Source: Chaenocephalus aceratus
Taxonomy: Eukaryota > Chordata > Actinopteri > Perciformes > Channichthyidae
Length of the DNA stretch: 64,000 nucleotides
NCBI GenBank assembly: GCA_023974075.1
Contig: CM043791.1
Span: 5,084,535-5,148,534, forward strand
Reading direction: 5' to 3'
The position numbers were made by a program, and so were the translations under genes. The notes below the pieces were generated by a model. That model was not told the origin of the DNA. It worked only from the letters and a program-made list of their open reading frames with translations, and made no database searches. Below are positions 11,970 through 23,309 of the stretch, piece after piece (the first letter of the stretch is position 1; the number at the start of each line of letters is the position of its first letter).

Positions 11970-12282
11970 GATTGCATGACAAATAACCTGCAGTGTGTGT
12001 GGTAACAAAAGAGAGCCAGTGTGGCTCAGTGATGTGTTTTAATAGTTGTTGGACAATAATGAAGGTATTTGGCACAGAAGGAGAATATGACACTCACACA
12101 ATACACATCCTGCTTATAGCCAAGCTCAGCAGGCTGTCATGGTTTGGATCGCTCCACATTCTGAAAGAGGAGGTTTTGGAGAGTTGTTTTTCAAAACAAA
12201 TGAGAAGAGTAGAGAACAACTTCAACATGTTGTAGTCTCCGTTAAGGTTCGTAAATATTGTTAGCATGCCCAGTAAGAAAGC
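11968..12282. other. No feature recognised
   Basis: Unique-looking intron-type sequence between the microsatellite and the next MITE. Confidence 0.35.
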
Positions 12283-12286
12283 TTAA

Positions 12287-12813
12287 AGTGGACCTATCAT
12301 GCTATATTTGAAACATATATTGTAGGGCCATACCTATATAGAACATGTCTGTGAAGTTTTTTTTCAAAATACCAAACAGATCATGCATTTTAGCCATGCC
12401 TCATTTCGCTCTATTTGTCTATTCCAGCCCTGTTTTTGCAAGGGCTGATTCTGTGGCAAATGAGCTGCAGCTGACCACGCCCCCTGCAAAGGAGGGGGGC
12501 GAGGCACGAGCGTCATGTTACCATGCTGTTACCATGCTGTTACCGTGCTGTTACCATGCTGTTTACCATGCCACGCAACCTCTCATTCCCCTGATAGGTG
12601 GAGAGTTGGCCATATAGGCGGAGCACCCCGTTTCTGACGTCAGAACAATTTCAAATCTGCATCAGTCTGTATCAGATCCGTTTGCAGTCCCGTTTTGAGA
12701 GATTTGGGTATGGAGGAAAAGAGAGAGGGTTGTGTTTTCTGACACTTGGTGAGTTCCCTGACACACCGGGGACACATATTCATGTATAAAAGACGTACAA
12801 AGGTGCATTTTGA
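12287..12813 (-). mobile_element. TTAA-flanked MITE, second member, truncated
   Basis: TTAA at 12283-12286 is followed by AGTGGACCTATCATGC, the same terminus as the right end of 4213-4900. The two copies align in opposite orientation as far as the segment around GGGGACACATATTCATGTAT near 12770. The distal terminus is missing. A short tandem of TTACCATGCTG lies at 12518-12570. Confidence 0.7.
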
Positions 12814-13174
12814 ATGAGAATGAGTAGAGTAGAGGAGAGCGGACATTCTCAAATCAACATAACAGGAGGGTCAGAGTGGCGGCCATTTTTACGTCTGTTG
12901 TTGCCACTACAGCAGACTTACTAATTGTGTGTGGCAGTAGAATAGTGACAAAGCAAAGAGAGTAAACGTGCTAGTCAAATGTAACAAATGAACACACATG
13001 CTTTTCCATTTCTTAAAAGACAGGAATGTTAACGCCAACATAATTTTCGCCAACATATTAAGTAAAATCTTAAATTTGTTTATGTTTTGTGCAAATGATC
13101 ACAAAAATAATCCTGAACATTGAGTTAAAAATGTTTTATGTATAACAGCAGCTTTATGTGTTTGTTTCCCTCAG
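12814..13174 (+). other. prkcz intron, 3' part
   Basis: Runs into a clear acceptor with the pyrimidine tract TTTGTTTCCCTCAG at 13161-13174. No other feature was seen. Confidence 0.5.
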
Positions 13175-13290
13175 CTGGAGAAGAAAGAGATGACGCCACC
13201 CTTCAAACCTCAAATCACTGACGACTACGGCCTTGAGAACTTTGACACGCAGTTTACTAATGAACCAGTGCAGCTAACACCAGACGATGA
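13175..13290 (+). CDS. prkcz: prkcz exon: atypical protein kinase C zeta, AGC C-terminal extension
   Basis: This is one internal exon, 38 codons plus 2 nt, of a serine/threonine kinase that acts in cell-polarity complexes. The acceptor is TTTCCCTCAG and the donor GA|GTAAGT, leaving phase 2. The frame opens [10 protein letters not shown], continues [20 protein letters not shown] and closes PVQLTPDDE. That order (PPF hydrophobic anchor, NFD, then the turn-motif threonine in LTPDD) is the AGC-kinase tail shared by the atypical isoforms. ITDDYGL and FDTQFT fit zeta better than iota from what I remember of the two proteins. Upstream kinase-domain exons are not seen in 1-13174, and the last exon, expected to carry the FEGFEYINPL-type hydrophobic motif, is not visible downstream. 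I am confident of the exon and slightly less of zeta over iota. Confidence 0.95.
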
Positions 13291-13518
13291 GTAAGTACCC
13301 GCCTGTTGCAGAAGTTTAATTAAAGTCAAACCGCTGAAGCCCTGTGAGAATATCCCAAAGCGGTGTAATAACACGTTGCTCTTTGGAATGAAGATCTCTT
13401 TGCAGGGACTTGAAATGTGCCTGAGGTCGAGTCTGTCATCATGTCAGTCGTTTCCTTGTTATGTGACTTTTCAAGTCGCTACATGATGATACGTTTGAAA
13501 GCTAGAAAGGATTACCTA

Positions 13519-15059
13519 CACTGAACACAAATATAAATGCAACACTTTTGTTTTTGCTCCCATTTTTCAAGAGATGAACTCAAAGATCTAAAACATTTTC
13601 TATGTACACAAAATAACCATTTCTCTCAAATATTGTTCACAAATCTGAAAAAATCTGTGATAGTGAGCACTTCTCCTTTGCCGAGATAATCCATCCCACC
13701 TCACAGGTGTGGCATATCAAGATGCTGATTAGACAGCATGATTATTGCACAGGTGTGCCTTAGGCTGGCCACAATAAAAGGCCACTCTGAAATGTGCAGT
13801 TTTGCTTTATTGGGGGGGTCTGGGGGGGTCCGAAAACCAGTCAGTATCTGGTGTGACCACCATTTGCCTCACGCAGTGCAACACATCTCCTTCGCATTGA
13901 GTTGATCAGGTTGTTGATTGTGGCCTGTGGAATGTTGGTCCACTCCTCTTCAATGGCTGCCAAGTTGCTGGATATTGGCAGGAACTGGAGCACGCTGTCG
14001 TATACGCCGATCCAGAGCATCCCAAACATGCTCAATGGGTGACATGTCCGGTGAGTATGCTGGCCATGAAAGAACTGGGATGTTTTCAGCCTCCAGGAAT
14101 TGTGTACAGATCCTTGCAACATGGGGCCGTACATTATCATGCTGCAACATGAGGTGATGGTCGTGGATGAATGGCACAACAATGGGCCTCAGGATCTCGT
14201 CACGGTATCTCTGTGCATTCACAATGCCATCAATAAATGCACCTGTGTTCGTCGTCCATGACATACGCCTGCCCATACCATAACCCCACCACCACCATGG
14301 GCCACTCGATTCACAACATTGACATCAGAAAACCGCTCACCCACACGACGCCACACACGCTGTCTGCCATCTGCCCTGAAGAGTGAAAACCGGGATTCAT
14401 CCGTGAAGAGAACACCTCTCCAACGTGCCAGACACCATCGAATGTGAGCATTTTCCCACTCAAGTCGGTTACGACGACGAACCGGAGTCAGGTCGAGACC
14501 CCGATGAGGACGACGAGCATGCAGATGAGCTTCCCTGAGACAGTTTCTGACAGTTTGTGCAGAAATTCTTTGGTTATGCAAACCGATTGTTGCAGCAGCT
14601 GTCCGAGTGGCTGGTCTCAGACAATCTTGGAGGTGAACATGCTGGATGTGGAGGTCCTGGGCTGGTGTGGTTACACGTGGTCTGCGGTTGTGAGGCCGGT
14701 TGGATGTACTGCCAAATTCTCTGAAACGCCTTTGGAGACGGCTTATGGTAGAGAAATGAACATTCAACATTCCTGCTGTCAGCATGCCAATTGCACGCTC
14801 CCTCAAAACTTGCGACATCTGTGGTATTGTGCTGTGTGATAAAACTGAACATTTTAGAGTGGCCTTTTATTGTGGCCAGCCTAAGGCACACCTGTGCAAA
14901 AGGAGAAGTGCTCACTATCACAGATTTTTTCAGATTTGTGAACAATATTTGAGAGAAATGGTTATTTTGCGTATATAGAAAAAATGTTAGATCTTTGAGT
15001 TCATCTCATGAAAAATGGGAGCAAAAACAAAAGTGTTGCATTTATATTTTTGTTCAGTG
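13519..15059 (-). mobile_element. Tc1/mariner transposon, complete but decayed
   Basis: The inverted termini CACTGAACACAAATATAAA and its complement at the right are each bordered by TA (13517-13518 and 15060-15061), the obligate Tc1/mariner target. The element is 1541 bp, a full-length size, and carries a disabled transposase on the minus strand. A G-rich run at 13811-13831 sits between the transposase stop and the proximal end. It lies just beyond the prkcz donor, so it is probably intronic. Confidence 0.95.
13841..14818 (-). pseudogene. Tc1 transposase pseudogene (DD34E)
   Basis: This would cut and paste the surrounding Tc1 element. Reading from 14818 down, the frame starts MSQVLRERAIGML, a helix-turn-helix region follows (NVHFSTISRLQRRF), and the first catalytic Asp is in LFTDESRF. 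The frame breaks after RTQVH near 14225 and resumes in another frame (13950-14276) with the second Asp in LQHDNVRPH and the Glu in SPIEHVWDALDRR. Exactly 34 residues separate these two, as expected for DD34E. A second break follows NIQQL, and the last segment ends REANGGHTRY at 13841. Compared with what I recall of the family, several residues are also missing after MLTAGM. With two frameshifts it cannot make a full transposase. Confidence 0.93.
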
Positions 15060-16270
15060 TAAGTCGAGCACGTTTTAGGTTTTAGTTAGTAATCGGACAT
15101 TTTACATATTTCTCATATTATAATCAGCTTTTCTTGAAACCATGTCTAAGCTGCGAGCTATTAAATGTTTCCCATGACATCATTTGAGTGTTGATTGAAA
15201 ACAGGCGTTGCTAGGTGACACACATTTCTATGGGGAGACAGGTTAATGTCAGAGGACCATCACGCTGTCAAGTTTGTATTCCACTCAGAAAGTTGTTGTT
15301 TGCCTAGCCGGTGTTCCATTCATGTTATTACAACCGTGCTGAGTCAGCAGCAGCTCCGGTGCTCAGGGGACACTTCACACAGAATGAAACACAATGAATG
15401 AACATCACATGCAAACGTCCCAAGGCCCCATTCACAAACTATATTCTGCCATGATATGAAAACAAAACACGGCCATCAAGTTGTGCAGGCTGATTTGACC
15501 TATTCTTGTATCAGATGGGTAAAGTAGGAAGGGCTTGAAGATAATGCTTCCTTTATCTGTATTATTCAGTGTTACCACACTGTATACTATACATATGACA
15601 GATATATATATATATATATATATCAGCATTGACCTTTGTGAATCCCACGGTGTCAGTTTCATAGATAATATGTGCCGATAGCAGAGAAACACAGGCACAA
15701 TATTTGCTTGGCGGTGCGTTTTACCCTTTGTCTTTACTAAGAGAATTCCATGTTTCTTTTTGTCCTACTCACACATGTTTATCCCTGCAAACCTTTACTG
15801 AATTCACCCCCAGGTGCTGCGTTCTCTCCTGGGTATAGAAAGGAAGGAGGCTAGTGATAGCCGTCTCTCTGTTATGGGTCAAGAGGAGGTGATGGACACA
15901 CATAGCTCACAGGGGGGGATTCTTATAACATCAACCCGTTACCCCCGTGGTTTGAATAACAGTTATGTAGAAACGTGCTGAGTGCTGAGGTCACACATGG
16001 GGGGAAACTATTGGCAGTGACGACGGCCCCCAGCGAAGTAAAAACAGTGCTGTCGGTAAAAGAGGGGACAAGCACGATGTAGTGCCCCCCCACACAGACT
16101 ATATTATTTACATCTGAAAAGGAGCTACCACTGAAGAACATCATAAGAAGAAAATATTGTCTGTTAGTTAAATGCTTTTTAATTTCTGTTTGACTTTTAC
16201 TGTTATATATCTTTGCTTCCTCTCTTCAATACTGTCCTCCATATTTATTTTTACATTTCTTTATATCTTG
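15060..16270. other. Intron-like sequence with a short (TA)n
   Basis: A (TA)n microsatellite lies at 15602-15623. No exon was identified. I searched the plus strand here for the last prkcz exon and found no convincing candidate. Confidence 0.4.
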
Positions 16271-16274
16271 CTAA

Positions 16275-16450
16275 ATAATTCAAACTTTATTTATATAGCA
16301 CAACAAAGGTAACATAAAGTGCTTCACAAACCAAAAATAGAAATGAAACAAACCCACCAATGTCCAGGTAATAAACAGAGTAACAAGTAGCTTCGTGATT
16401 GATGAGAATCAGAATCAGAATCCCTTTATGCGTCCCAGAGAGGGGAAATG
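16275..16450 (-). repeat. Two LINE 3'-end fragments
   Basis: The first, AAACTTTATTTATATAGCAC to AAAGTGCTTCACAA (16280-16330), is an inverse LINE tail. The second (16397-16450) begins with repeated AATCAG and continues CCCTTTATGCGTCCCAGAG. They look like separate short insertions. Confidence 0.5.
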
Positions 16451-16456
16451 TAAGAC

Positions 16457-17115
16457 AGCCGCTTTCACACCAAGTATTGCCGTTCTTAGTTCCCAGCACT
16501 TAGTTCCCCCATGGACCTAAGTACAGATCGCGTTCACACCGGAATAAGTCCCTGAGGGAAGATTACGCAAATGAAGCCGCTGACGTCACTTCTTCTTCTG
16601 CTTTGGGTTTACTGGCAGGCCGCAAACCACTTCACGGCGTATACTGCCACCCGGAGTCCCCGGCCGGAAGTCCCCGGAGTTGGGGACTGGCTTCAGTAGA
16701 AGCTGCTGGGACTCCCAGCAGCTTCTGCTGAAGCCTTCCGAGTAAATCACCAGAATGCCGACACCACCTCATCTCCACCGCTCCCATGTTTTATTTTGTG
16801 TTGCCATAAGTTATTCTCTCTACGTTGGTGCGCGGGGCTAATGCTAATGCTAATAATGCTAATGCCAGCAAATACAATGGCGGCTTCACAAAAACCTTTC
16901 AGAGTTTTGCAATTCGCCCAGCCAATCAAAATTGGTACTTTTTTCTCCCCAGGATAGTACCACCCAGCATAGTACCACCTCTCTAGCAGGCGCTACAAAT
17001 GGGGGTAAAAGTTCTCTGAACTAAATTCTCTTTTTGGTGTGAACGCAAAATTCCAGGCACTAACGGAACTAAACGGGAAAAGTACGGGTAAAGGTACTCC
17101 GGTGTGAACGCGCCT
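16457..17115 (+). mobile_element. TIR MITE with GCGTTCACACC ends
   Basis: The left end, AGCCGCTTTCACACC, and the right end, GGTGTGAACGCGCCT, are inverted. The motif TTCACACC also recurs inside, at 16533 and inverted near 17036. No coding remnant was recognised and no clean target duplication was found, so the superfamily is open. Confidence 0.55.
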
Positions 17116-17396
17116 ATTGTTACAGCAAAAGTGAATAAGAGACAAAAAACACTATGAGAAAGGGCATGCACATAATATATTAAGAAAGTTATTTCAATTT
17201 ACATGTAACATTCCTAATTAAAAGAACACTCAATACCAACGCAAAACTGAATAAAACAAGAATAAAATGTGCAATAAATACATTAAATTGGTGTACTTTG
17301 CTTTTGAATGGTGTCACAATCAATAAATAGCATCCCGTATAGACAGGTTGTCGGCCATCAAAACCAAACTATGGTTCCACTCGGCTCATGTGACTG

Positions 17397-17618
17397 TTAC
17401 CATGTACAGCTGACAGAGTGTACATGTATTTTCAGTTGGTGGATGTTGTGCCATCTTCCCAGAAGACTTCTGTCTCCAATAAAGAAATCCTCCTCCCCTG
17501 CAAATCCCCAGCATCCACGTCTTTCTCCATCAGACATTGTTTTGATCAATGCAAACATGAAGCCTTCAGGATCTGTCAGGAGCTCTTTTTCAGATTTCAC
17601 TTTGGAGAGATCTGGCAC
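17397..17618 (-). other. Unrecognised protein-like open frame
   Basis: The frame has balanced, non-repetitive composition over about 70 residues, including KSEKELLTDPEGFMFALIK and EDFFIGDRSLLGRWHNIHQL. It has no ATG start; the first usable codon is GTG, a TGA lies a few codons upstream, and a possible acceptor (GTTGTTGTGCCAG) precedes it. I do not recognise a family. It could be a decayed transposon exon or chance. It lies between prkcz and faap20 on the faap20 strand but has no zinc-finger residues. Confidence 0.2.
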
Positions 17619-17799
17619 AACAACAGAAATGTTTCAGACTCTCTGCTGCACCCAAACACGAGCGGCCTGTTTCCCTCCGCGCCGTCACAACATGGATCCC
17701 ATAAGGCTTTGGCAGGCCATGCCGATAGCTGTTACATCTCAAACAGGGGTGTAGTGTTTTCACCCCTTATGATGCCATATACAAAGTATGGGATAACCA

Positions 17800-18030
17800 C
17801 ATCCTTTAAAGAGGCCCAATTATAGCTTTTGGTGCATGTAAACGGTCTGTAAAGGCTGCAATCCCTGTTCCCTTTCAAATATCCACACTGAATAGGCCTT
17901 GCTTCAGATCTCTGCCTCCCTGATCTCTGTTGACTCTCCCTGCTCTCGACATACACGTCAGTGCTGCTGAAAGCTTTAATAGTCTTTGCTTTAGATACCA
18001 ATAGACTGGTGCTCAGCAATGTTAGAGCTG
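17800..18030 (-). repeat. TTAA-type MITE fragment
   Basis: TTTAAAGAGGCCCAATTATAG followed by GTGCATGTAAACGGTCTG. The latter phrase also occurs in the TTAA element at 37575-38374, so this is a related one-ended fragment. Confidence 0.45.
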
Positions 18031-19235
18031 AAGGCCTATTATTATTATGTGTACATGTCTGTTAATCATTTGTACCGCCTATCATACTTGACATACTTAG
18101 AATTGTATTCAAAATAAATAGTGGCATTCATGCTGTCTGCATTTGGTACAATAACCACCAGTTCATCCAGGTTGTCCTTGGAGACAGAATCCATCTTTTC
18201 ACACAGCAATAACTATGTTGTTTTGAAACAGCACGGAGCAGCAGTATCTCCCCGTGTTAATGAAGCCTTCATAAATGCCCATCATGCTCTGCCCCCATGG
18301 CAGATGTCTGGGTAGCTCCCATCACTCTCCCCAGTGTGAAGGTGCTGCTCACACACACTGCACTTCAAACCCTCTCAGAGTGTGTGTGTGAAGCTCATTA
18401 CGGCTGCAGGAGACGCTCTGAAGCTCATCCCCGCTCATTTGTGACAGCGCTTGACGACGGGAGTCCGTGACAGACTTTTAGGGAGGCAGTTGCGGGAGAG
18501 TTGTGGTGGAGCAGTGAGGGGGGGGGGCGGTGAGTGGGAGAGCAGGGTGGAGAGCACACTGCCAGTTCAGTCGCGGAGATATCAACCTGGCATCAAACAC
18601 CATGGCACATCAAAAGGAGACGCACGCCTCCTCCCTGCGTCTCACACTTTATCTCCCCAACCCCTTCTCTTCCCTCTGTTAGCGAGGCTGATGTCGCCCA
18701 CTCTCGCTCCAGGAGGGGGTGATGCAAAAAGCTCTCCAGTCTCCCCTCTCTCCCACTCGTGATGGGCTTGGCACGAGAAGAAAGAGCAGTGAGCGCTGTG
18801 TAGGGAGAGAGAAGGGTAAACCCTCCATGTTAGAGATTTACATTGCGACATTAAAAGCCAGAGTTGCTGGGGGCCGTTGCCAGCATGGTGGGGTGTAGTT
18901 TCTCAATGCCAGCTCCCCGCCTTAGAAAATGGTCGCCTCAGACAGTGCCCAGAGAACGTCCATTCTTCTTCTGTAGACTTTGTGCATGGTGAATGTAGCA
19001 ACGTCTGAAAGATAATGCTGCCTAAAACGTAGCATTATCTCCGACAGCCAGCAGGGGGCGAGTCCTCTGCAGAAAGGAGTTTACGAGAAAATGACCCTAC
19101 TTTTGATTTATTTCATGATTCAAGATGTTCCTTGGTCTCAATCACTATTGTTAAGTCTTTGTAATGCAGCTGGCTGTCGAAGTCAAATAGAGCATACAGA
19201 TAGGACTCTGTTTTTATCATAGAGCTCTACAGGGC
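18031..19235. other. No gene recognised
   Basis: Includes a G-rich run at 18514-18532 and pyrimidine-rich blocks around 18650-18770. Several overlapping short frames are low-complexity shadows. A hAT-like start, CAGGGCCAGACTGGGAC, appears at 19233-19250 without a matching right end. Confidence 0.35.
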
Positions 19236-19774
19236 CAGACTGGGACAATAAGTCAGGCTGGGAATTATACACCCAGCCAGGCCACTACCAGTTTTCTTTT
19301 GTGCCATTTTCCTGGATTTATTTGTCAATATTATAGCGTTGCTGCCCATAGTGATAGCCCTAAACTTTAAATCTACTACCCCCAGAATAAACATATGGGT
19401 TACTATTTAAATTTTTTTTGCAAAAGTTTATCTTACCTTTTTTCACCTAGTTAAAAACTATTTTTATTATTCATGCATATTTTACTAATCACTCCTCCTT
19501 CAAATGGAAATATGTGTTTACATAAGGTGACCAAACCGTTTGAGACCCACAGAGAACTTAGACTAAGTTAACTATCTAAACACTCAGTCCTTTACCTCAC
19601 CTGAGCTGCAGTTATCAGTCTCTCAGTCTGACTGGAGAGGACTCTCCTCCACCTTGTTGTTGACAGCTCATTATATCCGTTAGCGCAGCTAGCTAGCACC
19701 AGATGCTAACACAACAATACACGTAACCGGTGCGCGCGCTTTCTCTCTCGCTCGCTCGCGCCACACATACACTA

Positions 19775-20381
19775 ACGGCGGCGTGCGTTACCGCTTCTGC
19801 CCATTCACTTTGAATGGGGTGACGTCACGATTCGCCGAACTGCATTGTGGGAGAAAAGCGTAGCTTCTCTCGCGGTGCTCACTGCAAAAGTAGAGCAATG
19901 TTCTACTTTTGCCGCCTCGACGGAGGCGTCAGCCAATCAAATCCCGTGTATGCAAATCTGACAGTACAAGCACTAGCCAATCAAACCGGGTGTATGTTGG
20001 GAGAGCCAGACCGCAGTTATTTCCCATATGTCAACAAAAGGAGGAGAAAATGATCGTGGCGGTAGGGAATCACCCGGTACTCTATGACCAGTCCCTCTTT
20101 ACATACAGGGATACAAACCGGAGGAGCCAGGCATGGGGGGAGGGGGCAGAGACAGTGGGTGAAACTGGTAGGTTTTCGCTTGTTTGGGGAGTTTATATCC
20201 AGTGTACTTCGTTTGAATGGACAGCTAGCAAGCATAGACAGTATATTTAGCCAGCATGGATGTAGCATGAATGCTTTGCTTTGTATGTCCGGGGCGGGAC
20301 ATTCATGTGGTTGGTTGTTGGTCGCGTTGACTCCCCAAGCTCAAGACACGCCCACCGCCTAGCGGCAACGCACGCCGCCGT
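19775..20381 (+). mobile_element. PIF/Harbinger-like non-autonomous element
   Basis: The inverted termini ACGGCGGCGTGCGTTACCGC and GCGGCAACGCACGCCGCCGT differ at one position. The element is 607 bp and sits inside the family A copy. It carries a MADF-type exon relic at 20050-20167, the accessory DNA-binding protein typical of PIF/Harbinger transposons. A clean 3-bp target duplication is not obvious. A related element lies at 43304. Confidence 0.65.
20050..20167 (+). pseudogene. MADF-domain exon relic of a PIF/Harbinger element
   Basis: The frame reads MIVAVGNHPVLYDQSLF, then TYRDTNRRSQAWGEGAETVG and ET, 39 codons plus 1 nt, ending at a possible donor ETG|GTAGGT. The pattern hydrophobic-xx-V-x-x-HPVLYD, a YRD-N-x-x-QAW block and a helix ending VGE is the first half of a MADF (Myb/SANT-like) domain. 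The true start may lie in the upstream ATG of ATGTCAACAAAAGG, which is out of frame here. A sister relic at 43620-43722 has EVAETVGET at the same place, supporting common descent. No transposase exon accompanies it. Confidence 0.6.
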
Positions 20382-20650
20382 GTGTAGGGGCCGTAACACA
20401 CACCCTCCCGAGCTTGAATGACACACAGAGACCAATCGAGGGCATTACCCCCTGATCCCACCAGAAGCGTCTGCGCCGCGCTGCGCTGCGCCGCGCTGCG
20501 ACCTCCTCCTACGTCATAACCCACCAGGCGCGTTCCTCCACTGTTTGGATATCACTATGTTAGGTCTAGCAAAACAAGCAAGAGCCACAGGAGGCCCCTC
20601 ACTGGTGCATAGTGTTTTAAGAGCAGGACTATCTGGGTCTCCCTGAAACA

Positions 20651-20810
20651 CTAGCAGCTCAGTTTCTTCTTCATACCTTTCAAGAAAACGGTGTGTAGGA
20701 AGTCATCACTGAAGTCTTCTGGTGTAGCCGGATGCACCTGGATGACAGGCGGTGATGTTGATATGCATGATGGGAGAGAGCCCCCCCTCACGTTGATTGT
20801 ACAAACGGGA
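20651..20810 (-). other. Candidate terminal exon, unrecognised
   Basis: On the minus strand, an acceptor-like CCTCTGCAG is followed by an open frame of about 50 codons. It passes through VIQVHPATPEDFSDDFLHTV and ends FLKGMKKKLSC with a TAG at 20651-20653. The composition is protein-like, but I do not recognise it and no clear polyadenylation signal follows. It lies between the two host genes on the faap20 strand, but it lacks the His/Cys pair needed to finish the faap20 zinc finger. Confidence 0.2.
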
Positions 20811-20891
20811 CTGCAGAGGTTTCATGATTGTTTATCAACAAAAAGCCAATGCCCCATTTGTAAAAATATTAGCTGCAGCTTGCTAGTAACA

Positions 20892-20965
20892 GAGTGGTGC
20901 AGTAATCAGTCCTAAAACCCCGATTAGTAAACATTGTGCCACTTCCGGTTCCCTCGCCTTGAAGT
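20892..20965 (-). repeat. Fragment of the GAGTGGTGCAG MITE
   Basis: GAGTGGTGCAG is followed by an inverse copy of the right part of 8443-8773, including CCGGTTCCCT. The far end is missing. Confidence 0.55.
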
Positions 20966-21714
20966 CGGTGTTTTTTGAACATGTTTTGCGGCTAAAGCCT
21001 GAATAAGTTATGTGGGTAACACAAAAACAGCTGTTTGCAGGACGCAGAGTGATGAGGTCGTGTATTCATACGGCCATTTAGGAGTCATTACTGTAATAGT
21101 TCACATGTTCATGTCAAACCACCTCTCGTAGTGAGTGATATAAAATCAAACCCCAGTGTGGGAGGAAGAAGCTGGACCCTCATGCTTCTTTGCCTCTCGT
21201 TCTGTCTCTCCCTCCTTCTCTCCATCCTGCATCTGGCAATGCTTTCAAGTCATCCAAGCCTGGAAGAAAACCCAGCAACATGTACGCGCATGGTTGGACA
21301 CTCTGTTTGTGTTGGTCTCCTCCCAAACCCTCCCCTCTCTCTCTGTGCCTCCCTCTTTTGTCTTTCTCTCAGACAATCCAAAATAGAAAAAAACACTATT
21401 TTCTGGATGTGGTTGATGTGTGGCTGCTTGACCTCCTCCTCCAGCGCGTCTTCACAGGAGGTCACATGCAGCAACTGTTAGCTTCATCAGTATTCTGAGA
21501 GAGAGACGCTGCAGCATTTCATTCACCCCCCTGCTCTGTGTGGGTGGGATCTGCAACCTGTACGGCACCGGCGGTGGCCCCTCCACCGAGACCCCCACCC
21601 ACCTGGGACAAACCTTTTGTTTTAACTTCAAAGCCTCCTGCGCAGCGTCTGAAGGGAGAAAGCCTCTCAGCCTCTCCCAGCGAGAGGCCTCCTTTTTGGG
21701 CTTCGTATAACCAC
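20966..21714. other. No gene recognised
   Basis: Pyrimidine-rich sequence with acceptor-like stretches (for example near 21345-21372) but no recognisable exon. The overlapping frames at 21131-21498 are not supported. Confidence 0.35.
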
Positions 21715-21871
<157 letters not shown>

Positions 21872-22363
21872 CGCAGAGGCAGCCAGCGTTGTTGCTAAGG
21901 GAGTACATGTATGTGCACCCAGCCACTCTGAGCCCACTAGTTATGGGGGTCCGCTCCACCCCCTGTGGTTAGGCCTTTGTTACAGGAGGCAGTGCACTCA
22001 GGAACAAGAGCCGTTTGAGTTCCTCCTTTTCCGGCACCGTGTTCTTTCTGTGTCACTGGACATCATGCATGTTATGGAGCCATTGAAAGGCTTTTAAAGA
22101 TGTATTCTGAAACAAACTAACAAAGACAAATTAACCCATCTGGTGGTTTCCAGGTTTGAGTCTGTTTCCAGAACAGTAGGAGCAGGAAATGCAGTTGTTG
22201 TTATTAAATGTGAAAGCATTCTGTAAAAAGAATCATCTCAGTCACATGTCATTGCTCTTTCCTAAAAGCACAACACGTCCTAATGCTTCCAACACCTGTT
22301 TTCAAAAACTCTCTCTTTGTCAACCTAGTGGTTTATCATCCTAGATATGTATGTGATCTAGAA

Positions 22364-23289
22364 CAGCTGTTCTCAACTGGTGGGTCCCGTTTCGAGTGGG
22401 TCGCAGATGTGCGAGTGAAGAAAAAATGAAAAAAATAATCTTTTTTTCGGAAAAAAGTCACACTTTTATTTGGAAGGCCCGATTTTCTAACGCTGTGCAT
22501 GCAGTAGGCGTGCTGGAAGTACCGGAGAACATAAACGGTTTGAAAACTTCTGTCACGTTACGTAGTGATCATCTTCTCAATAAAACATCTTTGCTGATGT
22601 TTTTTCGAGTCTTCTGGCCAATCAGAATCAAGAGTGTTGCCGGAAGTCCCCACGGAGAATAACTTTGCGGTAGAACTACTCTTTATACATCCATGGGTAC
22701 AACTTCAGATACATGAACACATAATGAAATATGACCCCCGGTTTGATGATTGACAGCATCACAGAACTATCTGTCCTTACCCACAATTTAAAAGTAATTC
22801 ACACAGACTCTCTCCTCTTTGCTCTTCTCTCTGTGTGAGCAAGCAGCAAGTTGAGCTTCAAGAACCAAGTGAAAAACAAACAATGGCATCAAATATTATG
22901 AATATGTGGGGTAGTAATAGATGTATTTATTTTCTTCTCAGAGTGTACCAGAATCCGTAGTTTATATCTTAGCATTTCTAAAATCCCCTGGGGGAGCAAT
23001 CCCCCCCAGACCCCCCTTCTGGGGTTGGGTTTTCAGCATGTGGTGCCTTTGTATGTTATATAGTTCAGCTTGATTCCATCATCTCATTAAAACCTTTTTT
23101 AAAAGCATTCTTTAGTTCTGTGAAGGGATATATGCACTGTACTTCACTTTAAATGAATACTGTATGCTGCAAAGCGTACTATACAGCACCATTTTTGTTG
23201 AATAGATTTGAGTGGTTTCAAATTTTCGGGTCGCGATGTATTGACAAAGGAAAAGTGGGTCCCGAGGCCTGACCAGTAGAGAACCACTG
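22364..23289 (+). mobile_element. hAT element with perfect 8-bp TSD
   Basis: Starts CAGCTGTTCTCAACTGGTGG and ends CAGTAGAGAACCACTG, inverted hAT (Charlie-like) termini. ATCTAGAA is duplicated exactly at 22356-22363 and 23290-23297. It is 926 bp. The sequence just inside both ends contains GGGTC/GTCCC phrases shared with the inverse relative at 59282-59970. No transposase frame is intact. Confidence 0.93.
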
Positions 23290-23309
23290 ATCTAGAAGAT
23301 GGTATGGTT

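Larger units (their letters stand above)
19505..20480 (-). mobile_element. hAT repeat family A copy, interrupted
   Basis: Inverse copy of part of 39007-40861. Shared landmarks include GACCAAACCGTTTGAGACC, the AGACTAAGTTAACTATC block, CAGATGCTAAC and, beyond the insertion, GAGCTTGAATGA. The copy is split by the insertion at 19775-20381. Confidence 0.6.

Noticed and set aside
11643..12093. His/Thr- and Cys/Val-rich frames up to 121 residues
   Set aside because: Translations of the (GT)n tract at 11757-11967. The same applies to frames at 2104-2391, 7003-7436 and 21452-21972.
14444..14978. Plus-strand and third minus-strand frames within the Tc1 element
   Set aside because: Antisense or alternate-frame shadows of the transposase and terminal repeat.
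18451..18762. 103-residue plus frame
   Set aside because: Gly/Arg/Ser-rich reading through a G run and pyrimidine blocks; no motif.
21131..21498. Three overlapping plus-strand frames of about 75-116 residues
   Set aside because: Low-complexity Ser/Leu-rich translations of a pyrimidine-rich region; no consistent frame and no splice-bounded exon.
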